Made by a program: the position numbers and the translations under genes. Shown in pieces: positions 49,305-58,603 of a DNA stretch of 64,000 bases. This DNA comes from UBA1941 sp046329575 (lineage in GTDB: Bacteria > Bacteroidota > Bacteroidia > Chitinophagales > LD1), in NCBI GenBank assembly GCA_046329575.1, contig JAXLUJ010000006.1, forward strand, positions 248,001-312,000, given 5' to 3'. The first letter of the stretch is position 1; each line of letters begins with the position of its first letter. The notes below the pieces were generated by a model. That model made no database searches and was not told the origin of the DNA. It saw only the letters and a list, made by a program, of their open reading frames with translations.

Positions 49305-52300
49305 TTAGTGAATGATTTGGATTCTGTTATTATAAAAAAGCTTTCCGCTTTCATCTTCAACCTGCAATACGTAAACTCCGGAAGTAAGTGCTGAAACATC
49401 CAATAACAACTCGCTTGCACCCTTTTCGAAACGTACATTTCTAACAAGAACGCGTTGACCTAAAGCATCAGCAATCACAATATTTACTGCTTTTTCCGAG
49501 CGAAGTTCACCGGCAACATAAATCAAATTGCGAACCGGATTCGGATAGGCGCTCCACACTTGCTGATCGGCATTTTCAATGCCATTTACGTTACGCGTAT
49601 AACGAGCGGTATCGGTGCAGCCCGGTGAGGTAAGCACCAATGTTATCGTATAAACGCCGGGCTGCGCGTAGGTATGTACTACATTACCCGAATCATGTGA
49701 TTCGGTATTATCACCAAATAACCAATGATAGGAAAGTTGAGTACCTTTAGAAGTATCCATAATCGTCACCTGATTGTTCGGCGAAACAGCCACTACTTTA
49801 AATCCGGCTTTGAGGTTGGCACAAGTACCGCTGCCACAGGATGCCACCACAACGGTGTCGCGACCCTTACAACCATTGGAATTCGTAACAACCACACTAT
49901 ACGTATTGGCCACACTCACGTTTAGAGTGCTGGTAGAAGCTCCTGTATTCCAAAGGTATGATGAAAAACCATTGCCGGCGTTCAATACAATTGGCGAACC
50001 GCTTTTAACGCAAGTGTCCTTACCCAGATTTACAGTTGGCGCTGCGGCTACATCTACTACTACAGTATCCGATTTCACACAGCTTCCTGCAGTTACGGTA
50101 ACTGAATAGGTACCTGAAGTTGTAACTTTAGTTATTGCATTCGCTGATCCGTTACTCCATGCGAACGAAAGGCTTCCGGTTGGCTTATAAGAGGCGGTAA
50201 CTCCACCGAATGCAGAATTAGGTGTTGCTCCGTTTAAATTCAAAAAGATATCGTTTCCTGAAGCATCCTTACCTGTCTTCGTACCATCCTCATTTCTGAA
50301 TACCATCCATAATCCAACAACAGTTGAATCAGGATGCGGAGCATAGTAAGATGCAGGATCGATAGTGATGGTCCATTTATTGGATCCCAAAGAACGCATT
50401 TGTCCGATGCCATCGTCCTGACCATAATTCCCCACAACATTATTCCAGCCGCCAAACGGATGGTATTGTACACCACTGTGCATATAAACCTTCGCAGCCG
50501 TTTGCAAGGTGCTTTGCCCCTGCGTGGCATCATATACAATTACTAAAGAATCATCTTTGCTGTAAGCCGTAACATTTGAATTCAGAATTATCGAATCACC
50601 TACACAACCTTTTACGGTATCACTTAGATGAAGTAAAGCCGCATACGAATTCCGAATGCGAATCGAATCATAAGAGGCACAACCGGTACTATCCGTAGCT
50701 TTCAGCCAGTATAAACCCGGATTTACCGCAACGTAAGATGGCGAAAATCCGGAGTTACCAAACCATTTGTAAGTTGCAAAACCTATTGGTGCATTGATAG
50801 TAACCGGCCCTGCCGAACAACGGGTAATATCGCCGCCCAGCGCTACTTTACTTCCACTCACCGCCACAGCAATACTACCGGTAAAATTACACGCGCCATT
50901 CATCGCTGTTACCGAATAGCTGCCCGCACTGGAAACGCTGAGCGTTGCAGTGGTATCTGTTGTATTCCAATGATAAGAAGTATAACCGCTGCCGGCATTC
51001 AGGTTCAAATGCTGACCGGCACAAATGGTGGTATCGTGGCCTAAGTGAATCACTCCGGCTGCACTGTTTTTAAATACTATGGTGTCAGTTTTAGAACAAC
51101 CGAATACATCAGATGCCGTAACACGATAAGTGCCCGGAACCGACAAATGCAGCGTATCCGTAGTGGCGCCATTACTCCAGTTATAGGTGATATTTCCACT
51201 TGATTTTCTCTTGGCTGTTATCGCCAATCCATTGGAAGGAGTAGCCTGGCCATTTGATAAATTCAGGAAGAAATCGGCGCTGCCGTTGTCCTTGCCGGTT
51301 AATGTTCCAATCGCATTTCTGAAAATGAAGAAGATGCCGTTCAGCGAGGAATCAGGACTGTATCCGTAGTAACGTTGTGGTACAAAAGCAATTCTCCATA
51401 TATTATTCCCTAGTGAATCCATTTTACCAATTCCATCATCCTGACCAAAGTTGCCAACGGTAAAAGCGGTTTGCCAACCGGTAAACGGACGAAACTCCGG
51501 CCCGCTATGAAAGTACACTTTCGATGCTCCTGAAAGTTGCGACACCCCGGTTGGTGCAGCGGCATTGTACCAAATGATAACGGAATCGCCATATTGTTCT
51601 ACCTGAGTGCTTGCATTCAAATAAAACGAAGTGCCCGGGCAAACGGTAGCGCTGTCCTGAATGTTGAGGTTCAAAACATCACTTTGATTTACCACAACCG
51701 TATCGAAGGAGGCGCAACCCGCGCTGTCAATAGCTTTCACGCGATAGGCCCCTTCCCGAACTGCAGCGAATGTGTTTGATGAAGAGGCAAGATTGTTCAT
51801 CCATTGATACGATACAAATCCGGGCGATGCCGTTAATGTAGTAGTGATAGCCGTGCAACGGTTCACATCAGCCCCGGCATTCACCTGACTATTGCTGATG
51901 CTTACCTTCCTGCTGCCTGTAGAAATGCATCCGCCGGCCGTTGTAGCGCTTACGGTATAGGTTCCGGCCAGGCTCACTAAAGTTGATGCTGTTGTATCGC
52001 CATTGCTCCATAAATAATGAGCAAAGCCACTTCCGGCATTTAATCGGGCGGCGCCACCTCGGCAAATCGTAGTATCAGTACCAAGATTCAATGCAGCCCC
52101 ATTCAGGAAAATGGCGCGAACAGAATCTACTTTAGAACAAATTCCCTGCGAAGCAGTAACATAGTAAACCCCACCTGTAGTGAACGATGTGGCCGCGGTG
52201 TTCGCCGCATTCGACCATAGATAACTTACACCACCTGATGCTTTTTTTGAAGCAGAAACTCCGGCAAACGAACTGGTTGGCGTAGCTCCCGTCATTCCGA

Positions 52301-54617
52301 TGAAGATATCATTTCCTGCGCCATCCTTTCCTGTAGCAGTGCCTGTTTCATTTCTAAACACCATCAAAATGCCGTTAAGTGTGGAATCAGGATGATAGCC
52401 GTAATATTGTTGTGGCACAATAGCAATGCGCCAACGATTGTTTCCCAGTGAAGTCATCTGCCCAATGCCATCATCCTGACCATAATTCCCGGTAATGTAC
52501 TGATAGCCGCCAAATGGATGAAGCTCTGCTCCTGAGTGCATGTACACTTTTGCTGCGCCCACCAAACCGGTCTGCCCCTGTGTGGCATCATAAACAATGA
52601 TCAGCGAATCGCCGTTTTGCTGGATGCTGGTGCTGGCATCAATGTTCAGGGTATTGCCAGGGCAGGTCCTTAAGGTATCGGTCAGGTTTAAACCCGAAAC
52701 GGCCGATGTAGTTACAATGATGGTATCGAATGAACTGCATCCGATACTGTCTGTCGCTTTAACCCAGTATTTTCCAGGTTTTACGGCAGAATAAGTAGCT
52801 GCGGTTCCTACATTTCCATTCAACCATTGATAGGAAACAAATCCGCTGCCGGCATTTAAACTGGTTGGTGCATTGCTGCAACGCAATACATCAATTCCCA
52901 GATCCACCTTTTTGGTTGGGTTCGAAATTTTTCTGGAACCCGTTGCCTGACAACCATTCGCTAAAGTTGCGGTAACCGAATAAGTTGCCGCAGTAGTAAC
53001 AGTAAGCGTTTGTAAAGTATCAGAAGCTGCACTGCTCCAGGCATAGTGTACATAACCGCTGCCGGCATCCAACTTCACATTTCTTCCTTTACAAACTACG
53101 GTGTCCGCTCCTAAATTCAAATTCAAGCTAGATGAAAATATAGAGCGCACAGAATCAGTTTTTGAACAAACGCCATCGCTTACCGTTACGCGATAAATAC
53201 CGCTACTGCTAATTGTAGTAGAAGATGATGTAGAACCGTTTGACCAATTATAACTTAAAGGTCCGCGCGCTTTCAGCGTTGCCGTAATTCCTGCAAACGA
53301 ACTAAAAGGCGCTGTTCCTGCGGTATTCAGGAAAATGTCCTGACCGGCATTGTCTTTTCCGGTGGCGGTGCCATTCGCATTTCTGAATACCATAAAAATT
53401 CCATTCAGCGATGAATCGGGCGAATAGCCGTAGTAACTTTGCGGATCAATTGCAATTCGCCACCTATTATTGCCCAATGAAGTCATCAGGCCAAGGCTGT
53501 CGTCAACGCCAAAATGCCCAACAGTATACTGCGTTTGCCAACCCTGAAATGGCCGAAATTCCGGACCGGAGTGAAAATAAACTTTAGTAACATTAATCAA
53601 TCCGGTTTGCCCCTGTGTGGCATCGTAAATAATAACAATCGAATCGCCTTGTGCATCTATCGATACCGCCGCATCCACCGTTACAGGATTTCCCGTACAG
53701 GAACTCACACTGTCGGGTAAATTCAAACTATTTACTTCTGTGTTCCAAACCCGAACGGTATCATAACTAACGCATCCCGCGCTATCAACGGCTTTCACGG
53801 TGTACATACCGGGATTTACTGCAGTGCGCGTATTTGCCGAACTTCCTGAGTTCTGACCAATCCACTGATACGACACATATCCAGGAGTAGCCGTCAATAA
53901 ACTACTGGCTGAATTGCAACGCGTGATATCGGCGCCTAGCGAAACTGCCGCACTTGCCGTGCGGATGCGCACAGTGCCTGTAGCGGTGCATCCGCCAATT
54001 CCGGTAGCAGTTACCGAATAATTTCCTGCTGCAGTGAAAGTGCGTACTGAATCGGTATTGCCATCGCTCCATGAATAACTCACATTGTTATTCTGAGTTT
54101 TGAAAAGGGTGAGGTTGGCAAAAGAACTCGTTGGATTAGCCAAACCATTGTTAGTCCAAACATAAATATCACTGCCGCTATTGTTCACCACCTTGCTACC
54201 GTCAAAATTCCGGAAAACCATATAGAGTCCTTCAAGACAAGAATCTGCTGAAAAGTTGTAGTAAGTTCTCGCATTAATGCGAATCGCCCAGGTATTGGGC
54301 GCCAGCAACGTCATTCGCCCAACACCATTATTGGAATTGAAATTGCCCACAGTGTAAGCGCCCTGCCAACCGGTAAAAGGACGGAATTCCGGTCCGGAAT
54401 GCATGTACACATTGGTGTCATTCGCCAATGCTGTTCCGGCCGAATTAAAAACGATCAGGATACTATCGCCGCATAAACGGCTTTTCAGCACGTTGGCGTG
54501 AATGGTCTTGCTGATGCCATTGCAGGCGCTGGTGTCGAAAGCCAGCCGTTGTGGGCATTGCCCGAAAGTTGTTACAGCCGCACATACAATCAACAATAAA
54601 GTAGATAACTTCTTCAT
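49305..54617 (-). CDS. Giant T9SS cargo protein with five amylase-type modules
   Basis: A 1770-aa exported protein: signal peptide (residues 1-19, TFGQ). Five copies of the module with VYMHSG or VYFHSG, WRIAI..YYGY.PDS, MVFRN..GT.TGKD and DIFLN lie at about 50-165, 330-440, 675-785, 1020-1130 and 1360-1470, near 340 residues apart. Between them are Ig/SprB-like beta repeats (LGADTVVCKGRNVKLDAGSG.., TYSVTATLANGC). A PKD domain (YHWLFGDNTESHDSGNVVHTYAQPGVYTITLVL, about 1620-1680) and a T9SS type A domain (SAYPNPVRNLIYVAGE.., TSGVYVLQVEDESGK) finish it. The modules suggest multivalent binding, perhaps of an alpha-glucan; function inferred. A good promoter precedes it. Confidence 0.85.
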   Translation of the reverse strand: MKKLSTLLLIVCAAVTTFGQCPQRLAFDTSACNGISKTIHANVLKSRLCGDSILIVFNSAGTALANDTNVYMHSGPEFRPFTGWQGAYTVGNFNSNNGVGRMTLLAPNTWAIRINARTYYNFSADSCLEGLYMVFRNFDGSKVVNNSGSDIYVWTNNGLANPTSSFANLTLFKTQNNNVSYSWSDGNTDSVRTFTAAGNYSVTATGIGGCTATGTVRIRTASAAVSLGADITRCNSASSLLTATPGYVSYQWIGQNSGSSANTRTAVNPGMYTVKAVDSAGCVSYDTVRVWNTEVNSLNLPDSVSSCTGNPVTVDAAVSIDAQGDSIVIIYDATQGQTGLINVTKVYFHSGPEFRPFQGWQTQYTVGHFGVDDSLGLMTSLGNNRWRIAIDPQSYYGYSPDSSLNGIFMVFRNANGTATGKDNAGQDIFLNTAGTAPFSSFAGITATLKARGPLSYNWSNGSTSSSTTISSSGIYRVTVSDGVCSKTDSVRSIFSSSLNLNLGADTVVCKGRNVKLDAGSGYVHYAWSSAASDTLQTLTVTTAATYSVTATLANGCQATGSRKISNPTKKVDLGIDVLRCSNAPTSLNAGSGFVSYQWLNGNVGTAATYSAVKPGKYWVKATDSIGCSSFDTIIVTTSAVSGLNLTDTLRTCPGNTLNIDASTSIQQNGDSLIIVYDATQGQTGLVGAAKVYMHSGAELHPFGGYQYITGNYGQDDGIGQMTSLGNNRWRIAIVPQQYYGYHPDSTLNGILMVFRNETGTATGKDGAGNDIFIGMTGATPTSSFAGVSASKKASGGVSYLWSNAANTAATSFTTGGVYYVTASQGICSKVDSVRAIFLNGAALNLGTDTTICRGGAARLNAGSGFAHYLWSNGDTTASTLVSLAGTYTVSATTAGGCISTGSRKVSISNSQVNAGADVNRCTAITTTLTASPGFVSYQWMNNLASSSNTFAAVREGAYRVKAIDSAGCASFDTVVVNQSDVLNLNIQDSATVCPGTSFYLNASTQVEQYGDSVIIWYNAAAPTGVSQLSGASKVYFHSGPEFRPFTGWQTAFTVGNFGQDDGIGKMDSLGNNIWRIAFVPQRYYGYSPDSSLNGIFFIFRNAIGTLTGKDNGSADFFLNLSNGQATPSNGLAITAKRKSSGNITYNWSNGATTDTLHLSVPGTYRVTASDVFGCSKTDTIVFKNSAAGVIHLGHDTTICAGQHLNLNAGSGYTSYHWNTTDTTATLSVSSAGSYSVTAMNGACNFTGSIAVAVSGSKVALGGDITRCSAGPVTINAPIGFATYKWFGNSGFSPSYVAVNPGLYWLKATDSTGCASYDSIRIRNSYAALLHLSDTVKGCVGDSIILNSNVTAYSKDDSLVIVYDATQGQSTLQTAAKVYMHSGVQYHPFGGWNNVVGNYGQDDGIGQMRSLGSNKWTITIDPASYYAPHPDSTVVGLWMVFRNEDGTKTGKDASGNDIFLNLNGATPNSAFGGVTASYKPTGSLSFAWSNGSANAITKVTTSGTYSVTVTAGSCVKSDTVVVDVAAAPTVNLGKDTCVKSGSPIVLNAGNGFSSYLWNTGASTSTLNVSVANTYSVVVTNSNGCKGRDTVVVASCGSGTCANLKAGFKVVAVSPNNQVTIMDTSKGTQLSYHWLFGDNTESHDSGNVVHTYAQPGVYTITLVLTSPGCTDTARYTRNVNGIENADQQVWSAYPNPVRNLIYVAGELRSEKAVNIVIADALGQRVLVRNVRFEKGASELLLDVSALTSGVYVLQVEDESGKLFYNNRIQIIH

Positions 54618-54670
54618 AAATGGTTTTTTGAAGGTTAGTGTATTGATGACACTTTCTTTTAAAAGGATTA

Positions 54671-54701
54671 CGAATTTAGGCTAATAAAGTGGTTTTACAA
54701 A
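54671..54701 (-). promoter_or_regulatory. Promoter of the 1770-aa gene
   Basis: On the minus strand TTTG (54701-54698), a spacer of exactly 19 bp, then TAAATTCG (54678-54671). One mismatch to TTTG-N19-TAnnTTTG. The leader to the ATG is about 50 nt. Confidence 0.65.
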
Positions 54702-54786
54702 CCTTAGGGACGGCCCTCTTTAGCGGTATCGGGCAGAACAGTAATGAGTTGATTCTGAACTTTTAGAATTGGAAATAATTGCCAAA

Positions 54787-54819
54787 TTGTCAGATTCTGC
54801 CTGTATTTTGTTACCTTCG
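54787..54819 (+). promoter_or_regulatory. Promoter of the miaB operon
   Basis: TTG (54787-54789), spacer 22 bp, TACCTTCG (54812-54819), 18 bp before the ATG at 54838. It supports that ATG over the earlier in-frame one at 54769. Confidence 0.45.
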
Positions 54820-54837
54820 CCCTCCCATTTTTTTGGA

Positions 54838-56319
54838 ATGTCGAACGAATTATATCAGAACGAAACGGCTTTTGAGTTCACGAAAAAAATCGATGAAAAC
54901 CGGCAGGGCGAAACTATAACGGCTGCCCGACCGGCTTCCATTGCATCAAATGGACGGAAATTTTACATCGAAAGTTATGGTTGCCAGATGAACTTTGCCG
55001 ACAGTGAGGTGGTGGCCGCCATTCTGGCCAACGCCGGTTTTGATGCCACACCCGATTATTTGGATGCCGACCTCATTTTGGTAAACACTTGTTCTATTCG
55101 TGATAATGCGGAACAACGCGTCAGGAACCGCCTTCAGAATTTCAATGTGGTAAAACGGAAGCGAAAAGGCGCTGTTGTTGGGGTTTTGGGCTGCATGGCG
55201 GAACGCCTCAAAGAGAAATTTCTTGAGGAAGAAAAAATTGTTGACCTGGTGGTTGGTCCTGATGCCTATCGCTCGCTCCCGGCTTTAGTAGCGGAAGCCG
55301 AAGGTGGTCAAAAGGCCATCAATGTGCTCCTTTCGCGTGAGGAAACTTATGCCGAAATTAATCCGGTTCGCTTAAACTCGAATGGCATCAGCGCCTTCAT
55401 TTCCATCATGCGCGGTTGCGATAATATGTGTTCGTTCTGCGTAGTGCCTCATACCCGTGGCCGCGAGCGCTCCCGCGATTGGCGAACCATTCTGAACGAA
55501 GCGCAGGAACTGTACAGTAAAGGATATCGGGAAATTACGCTTTTAGGTCAGAATGTAGATAGTTACCGCTTCTCTGATGATCCGAAATTGACCGGTAAAA
55601 AACTGACGGAAGCAAAATATGATGATCATGTCATCAACTTCTCAAAATTACTCGTAATGGTAGCCGGGATTGCCCCAGATCTTCGGGTGCGCTTCTCCAC
55701 TTCCCATCCGAAAGATATGACGGATGATGTGCTGTATGCCATGGCTAAATATCCGAACATCTGCAAATACATCCACCTTCCGGTGCAAAGCGGTAATTCC
55801 AGAATTCTGGAAATGATGAACCGCACTTACGATCGCGAATGGTACATGAACCGCATTGCCGCTATTCGCCGCATTGTTCCGGAGGCATCAATTTCTACCG
55901 ATATCATCACCGGCTTTTGCAGTGAAACGGAGGAAGAACATCGCGACACGCTCACGCTGATGGACGAGGTAAAATATGAGCTGGCTTATATGTTTTTCTA
56001 TAGTGAACGGCCGGGAACTTTAGCCGCTAAAAAATTTGCCGACGATGTTCCCGAGGAAACTAAAAAACGCCGCCTGCAGGAAGTAGTGGACCTGCACCGC
56101 AAACACAGTCTGGAACAAAATTTAAAGGATGTAGGGAAAACAATAGAAGTATTGATAGAAAGTGTTTCACATAAAAGCGAGAACGATTTGTGCGGGCGCA
56201 CTTCACAAAACAAAATGGTCATTTTCCCTAAAGGAAAGGCCAAAATCGGGGATTATGTAATGGTTCAAATTGAGAAATGTACCTCAGCCACACTTTTGGG
56301 GAAAATTATAAACGAATGA
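54838..56319 (+). CDS. miaB: tRNA-i6A37 methylthiotransferase MiaB
   Basis: A 493-aa radical SAM enzyme that adds a methylthio group to i6A37 of tRNAs reading UNN codons. N-terminal UPF0004 domain: KFYIESYGCQMNFADSE with Cys and two more at NTCSIRDNAE and GCMAERLK, binding the auxiliary [4Fe-4S] cluster. Radical SAM motif CDNMCSFC at residues 194-201. C-terminal TRAM domain (IEVLIESVSHK.., VMVQIEKCTSATLLGKII). The frame can be extended to an ATG at 54769, but a promoter box sits at 54812-54819, so I use ATG 54838. First gene of the operon that runs to secG. Confidence 0.95.
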   Translation: MSNELYQNETAFEFTKKIDENRQGETITAARPASIASNGRKFYIESYGCQMNFADSEVVAAILANAGFDATPDYLDADLILVNTCSIRDNAEQRVRNRLQNFNVVKRKRKGAVVGVLGCMAERLKEKFLEEEKIVDLVVGPDAYRSLPALVAEAEGGQKAINVLLSREETYAEINPVRLNSNGISAFISIMRGCDNMCSFCVVPHTRGRERSRDWRTILNEAQELYSKGYREITLLGQNVDSYRFSDDPKLTGKKLTEAKYDDHVINFSKLLVMVAGIAPDLRVRFSTSHPKDMTDDVLYAMAKYPNICKYIHLPVQSGNSRILEMMNRTYDREWYMNRIAAIRRIVPEASISTDIITGFCSETEEEHRDTLTLMDEVKYELAYMFFYSERPGTLAAKKFADDVPEETKKRRLQEVVDLHRKHSLEQNLKDVGKTIEVLIESVSHKSENDLCGRTSQNKMVIFPKGKAKIGDYVMVQIEKCTSATLLGKIINE

Positions 56320-56831
56320 CAATGATGAAAAAGTATTTGCCTGTAGCGATTTTTTTAATGGCTGTCTTAAGTTCCTGCATCAAAATTCAGCCGGGATATA
56401 CTGACATTACCGAAACCGACGATTCGGGAAAAGTGATCGGACAGATTGATAAGACCGACTGGACCGAAGATAAAGACTGGAACCAAAGCGAAGAGTTCCT
56501 CTTCGACCAGGTTGGTGAGCCCATCGACAGCAATTTTCGCAAGTCTTATGTAACTGTTGAACCTTCGTATCCAAATCCGTGCAGCGATTCTTTTCACTTC
56601 CGTGTGATTACTGCTGAGCGTTGTGTGTTTAACTATGTACTTACCGACGATAAGCTAAAAGTAAAAATCCCGTTGGGCACTGCCTGGCTTAACCCGGGTT
56701 ACAACAAGTTCAACTTTTCAACCAACGGCCTTACCAAAGGCAAAAATTATCGCTTGTACTACATTTTCTCTTATTATCAGAATAAGGCTTGGTACAAGGG
56801 CCATGGCGATATAGCTGTTCGCAACAACTAA
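56316..56831 (+). CDS. Lipoprotein of unknown function in the miaB-secG operon
   Basis: A 171-aa lipoprotein: MTMMKKYLPVAIFLMAVLSSC, acylated Cys at 21. The ATG at 56316 overlaps the miaB stop (ATGA); starts at 56322 or 56325 would also work. The mature part contains TDWTEDKDWNQSEEFLFDQ and then a beta-rich segment (VEPSYPNPCSDSFHFRV.., YNKFNFSTNGLTKGKNYRLYYIFS). SYPNPCSD looks like the PNP of sorting domains, but a lipoprotein signal and the middle location argue against T9SS. No family recognised. It is between miaB and the sigma-54 activator, 13 bp before the latter. Confidence 0.78.
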   Translation: MTMMKKYLPVAIFLMAVLSSCIKIQPGYTDITETDDSGKVIGQIDKTDWTEDKDWNQSEEFLFDQVGEPIDSNFRKSYVTVEPSYPNPCSDSFHFRVITAERCVFNYVLTDDKLKVKIPLGTAWLNPGYNKFNFSTNGLTKGKNYRLYYIFSYYQNKAWYKGHGDIAVRNN

Positions 56832-56844
56832 ACCATAAATCAGG

Positions 56845-58071
56845 ATGGAGATTCAGGCAATAAAAAATCGCTTTGGCATTATCGGCAATTCGCCGGCGCT
56901 GAATCATGCCATTAGCATTGCTGAAAGAGTGGCCGCTACCAACCTCACCGTGCTGATTACAGGCGAAAGTGGAGTAGGTAAAGAAGTTTTTTCTAAAATC
57001 ATTCACGAAACCGGAAACCGCAAACACAACAACTTTATAGCGGTGAACTGCGGCGCTATTCCTGAAGGAACTATCGATTCAGAACTATTTGGCCACGAAA
57101 AAGGATCGTTCACCGGTGCTACTGATGCCCGTAAAGGTTATTTCGAAACGGTAAACGGCGGCACTATTTTTCTGGATGAAATCGGAGAACTTCCTTTAGG
57201 AACTCAGGCGCGCCTGTTACGCGTTTTGGAAACCGGCGAATACATTCGGGTGGGCTCTTCGAAAGTAATGAAAACGGATGTACGCGTGGTGGCTGCCACC
57301 AATGTAAATTTGCAACAGGCCGTAAGCGCCGGCAAGTTCCGCGAAGATCTGTATTACCGCCTAAGCACGGTGCCTATTTATATTCCGCCATTGCGCGACC
57401 GTGGCGAGGATATCTATCTTTTGTTTCGAAAGTTCTGTATCGATTTTTCGGAACGAATGAAAATGCCGCCTGTGAAATTGACTGATGAAGCTCGTGAGAT
57501 CATTCTGAAATATACCTGGCCGGGAAATGTGCGCCAACTGAAAAATGTGGCCGAACAAGTTTCTATTCTGGCCAACTCGCGGGAAGTTACAGCTAACGAA
57601 CTCGTGCAAATTGTTCCCGACATTACACAAAGCCGCCTGCCGGCAATTTCGCGCGAAACCTCACGCGATACCGCCGGTTTCAGCGAGCGTGAAATTTTGT
57701 ACAAATTAATCTTCGACCTAAAAAAAGACTTCAACGACCTGAAGCAATTCGTGTTTGAACTATCACAAGGCCGTTATCCTGAATCGGAGGCCATTCCGCC
57801 GGTTGCACATAATTCGTTCTACCCAAATGAATCACCCCAGCTGATTCCGGTAACTAAAGAAGAACCGTTGGTATTACGCGATGCGCATACCACGGCATAT
57901 CAACCACACGAAACCATTGAAGAGTCGCTTTCCATAGAAGCCAAAGAAAAAGAACTGATATTGAAAGCGCTGAAAAAGCACCGGAATCGTCGCCGCGATG
58001 CCGCCACCGATTTAGGTATTTCTGAACGTACACTATATCGTAAAATACGCGAGTATGGTTTGGAGAAATAA
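56845..58071 (+). CDS. Sigma-54-dependent transcriptional activator without receiver domain
   Basis: A 408-aa activator made of an AAA+ domain and a Fis-type DNA-binding domain. Walker A GESGVGKE (40-47); the sigma-54 contact loop reads GSFTGA (87-92) instead of GAFTGA, a common variant; Walker B GGTIFLDEIGE (105-115); sensor II-type R-finger region LRDRGEDIYLL; Fis helix-turn-helix in the last 40 residues (RNRRRDAATDLGISERTLYRKI). There is no N-terminal receiver or PAS domain, so activity is not controlled by direct phosphorylation. Bacteroidota keep this gene next to lptE and secG; the target promoters are not known. Within the miaB operon. Confidence 0.9.
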   Translation: MEIQAIKNRFGIIGNSPALNHAISIAERVAATNLTVLITGESGVGKEVFSKIIHETGNRKHNNFIAVNCGAIPEGTIDSELFGHEKGSFTGATDARKGYFETVNGGTIFLDEIGELPLGTQARLLRVLETGEYIRVGSSKVMKTDVRVVAATNVNLQQAVSAGKFREDLYYRLSTVPIYIPPLRDRGEDIYLLFRKFCIDFSERMKMPPVKLTDEAREIILKYTWPGNVRQLKNVAEQVSILANSREVTANELVQIVPDITQSRLPAISRETSRDTAGFSEREILYKLIFDLKKDFNDLKQFVFELSQGRYPESEAIPPVAHNSFYPNESPQLIPVTKEEPLVLRDAHTTAYQPHETIEESLSIEAKEKELILKALKKHRNRRRDAATDLGISERTLYRKIREYGLEK

Positions 58072-58090
58072 TTTTTTAGAAGCTTCGAAG

Positions 58091-58603
58091 GTGAAATGCT
58101 ATTTAACTCTGGCCTTCGCCATTTGCTGTATTTCTATTCTCTCATCTTGCAAAATCTATTCGTTTACCGGAGCCAATATCCCTTCCGATATTAAAACAGT
58201 TACCATCGATCTTTTTCAGAATCGCGCCAATAACGGTCCGGCTAATTTGGGCCAGTTATTCACTGAAAAATTGAAGAACAAAATGGTGACCGAAGCCAAC
58301 CTGCGTCAGGTAAACTTCGATGGCGACCTCATTTTTAAAGGCAATATTACCGGCTATACGTTTTCATCGCAGGCACCCACTGCGCAGGTGCAATCGGGTG
58401 TGAATCGTCTTACCATCACCATGATGGTTTCTTTCGTAAACAAACGTTATCCGGCCGAATCATGGAAACAGCCGGAAACTTTTTCACGTTATGCTGAAGT
58501 GGGCGGCACGGAAAATCTGGCAAGTGTGGAATCGCGGTTGGTAGATGAGATTAATCGCCAATTGGTAGACGATATTTTCACAAAAGCACTGGTAAAATGG
58601 TAA
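58091..58603 (+). CDS. lptE: LptE-type LPS-assembly lipoprotein
   Basis: A lipoprotein of the LptE family, about 170 aa, that plugs LptD in the outer membrane during LPS assembly. Signal: KCYLTLAFAICCISILSSC, with the acylated Cys near residue 20. KIYSFTGANIPSDIKTVTIDLFQNRANNGP is the family's usual start; then LTITMMVSFVNKRYPAESWKQPETFSRYAE and LVDEINRQLVDDIFTKALVKW. I use the GTG at 58091, which gives a normal signal peptide. An ATG at 58055 overlaps the previous stop by 17 bp and would add 12 hydrophilic residues; it cannot be excluded. Third-last gene of the operon. Confidence 0.85.
   Translation: MKCYLTLAFAICCISILSSCKIYSFTGANIPSDIKTVTIDLFQNRANNGPANLGQLFTEKLKNKMVTEANLRQVNFDGDLIFKGNITGYTFSSQAPTAQVQSGVNRLTITMMVSFVNKRYPAESWKQPETFSRYAEVGGTENLASVESRLVDEINRQLVDDIFTKALVKW

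Noticed and set aside
56316..56831. T9SS cargo call for the lipoprotein (SYPNPCSD motif)
   Set aside because: It has a lipobox, the PNP-like motif is mid-protein, and the C-terminus does not end like a sorting domain.
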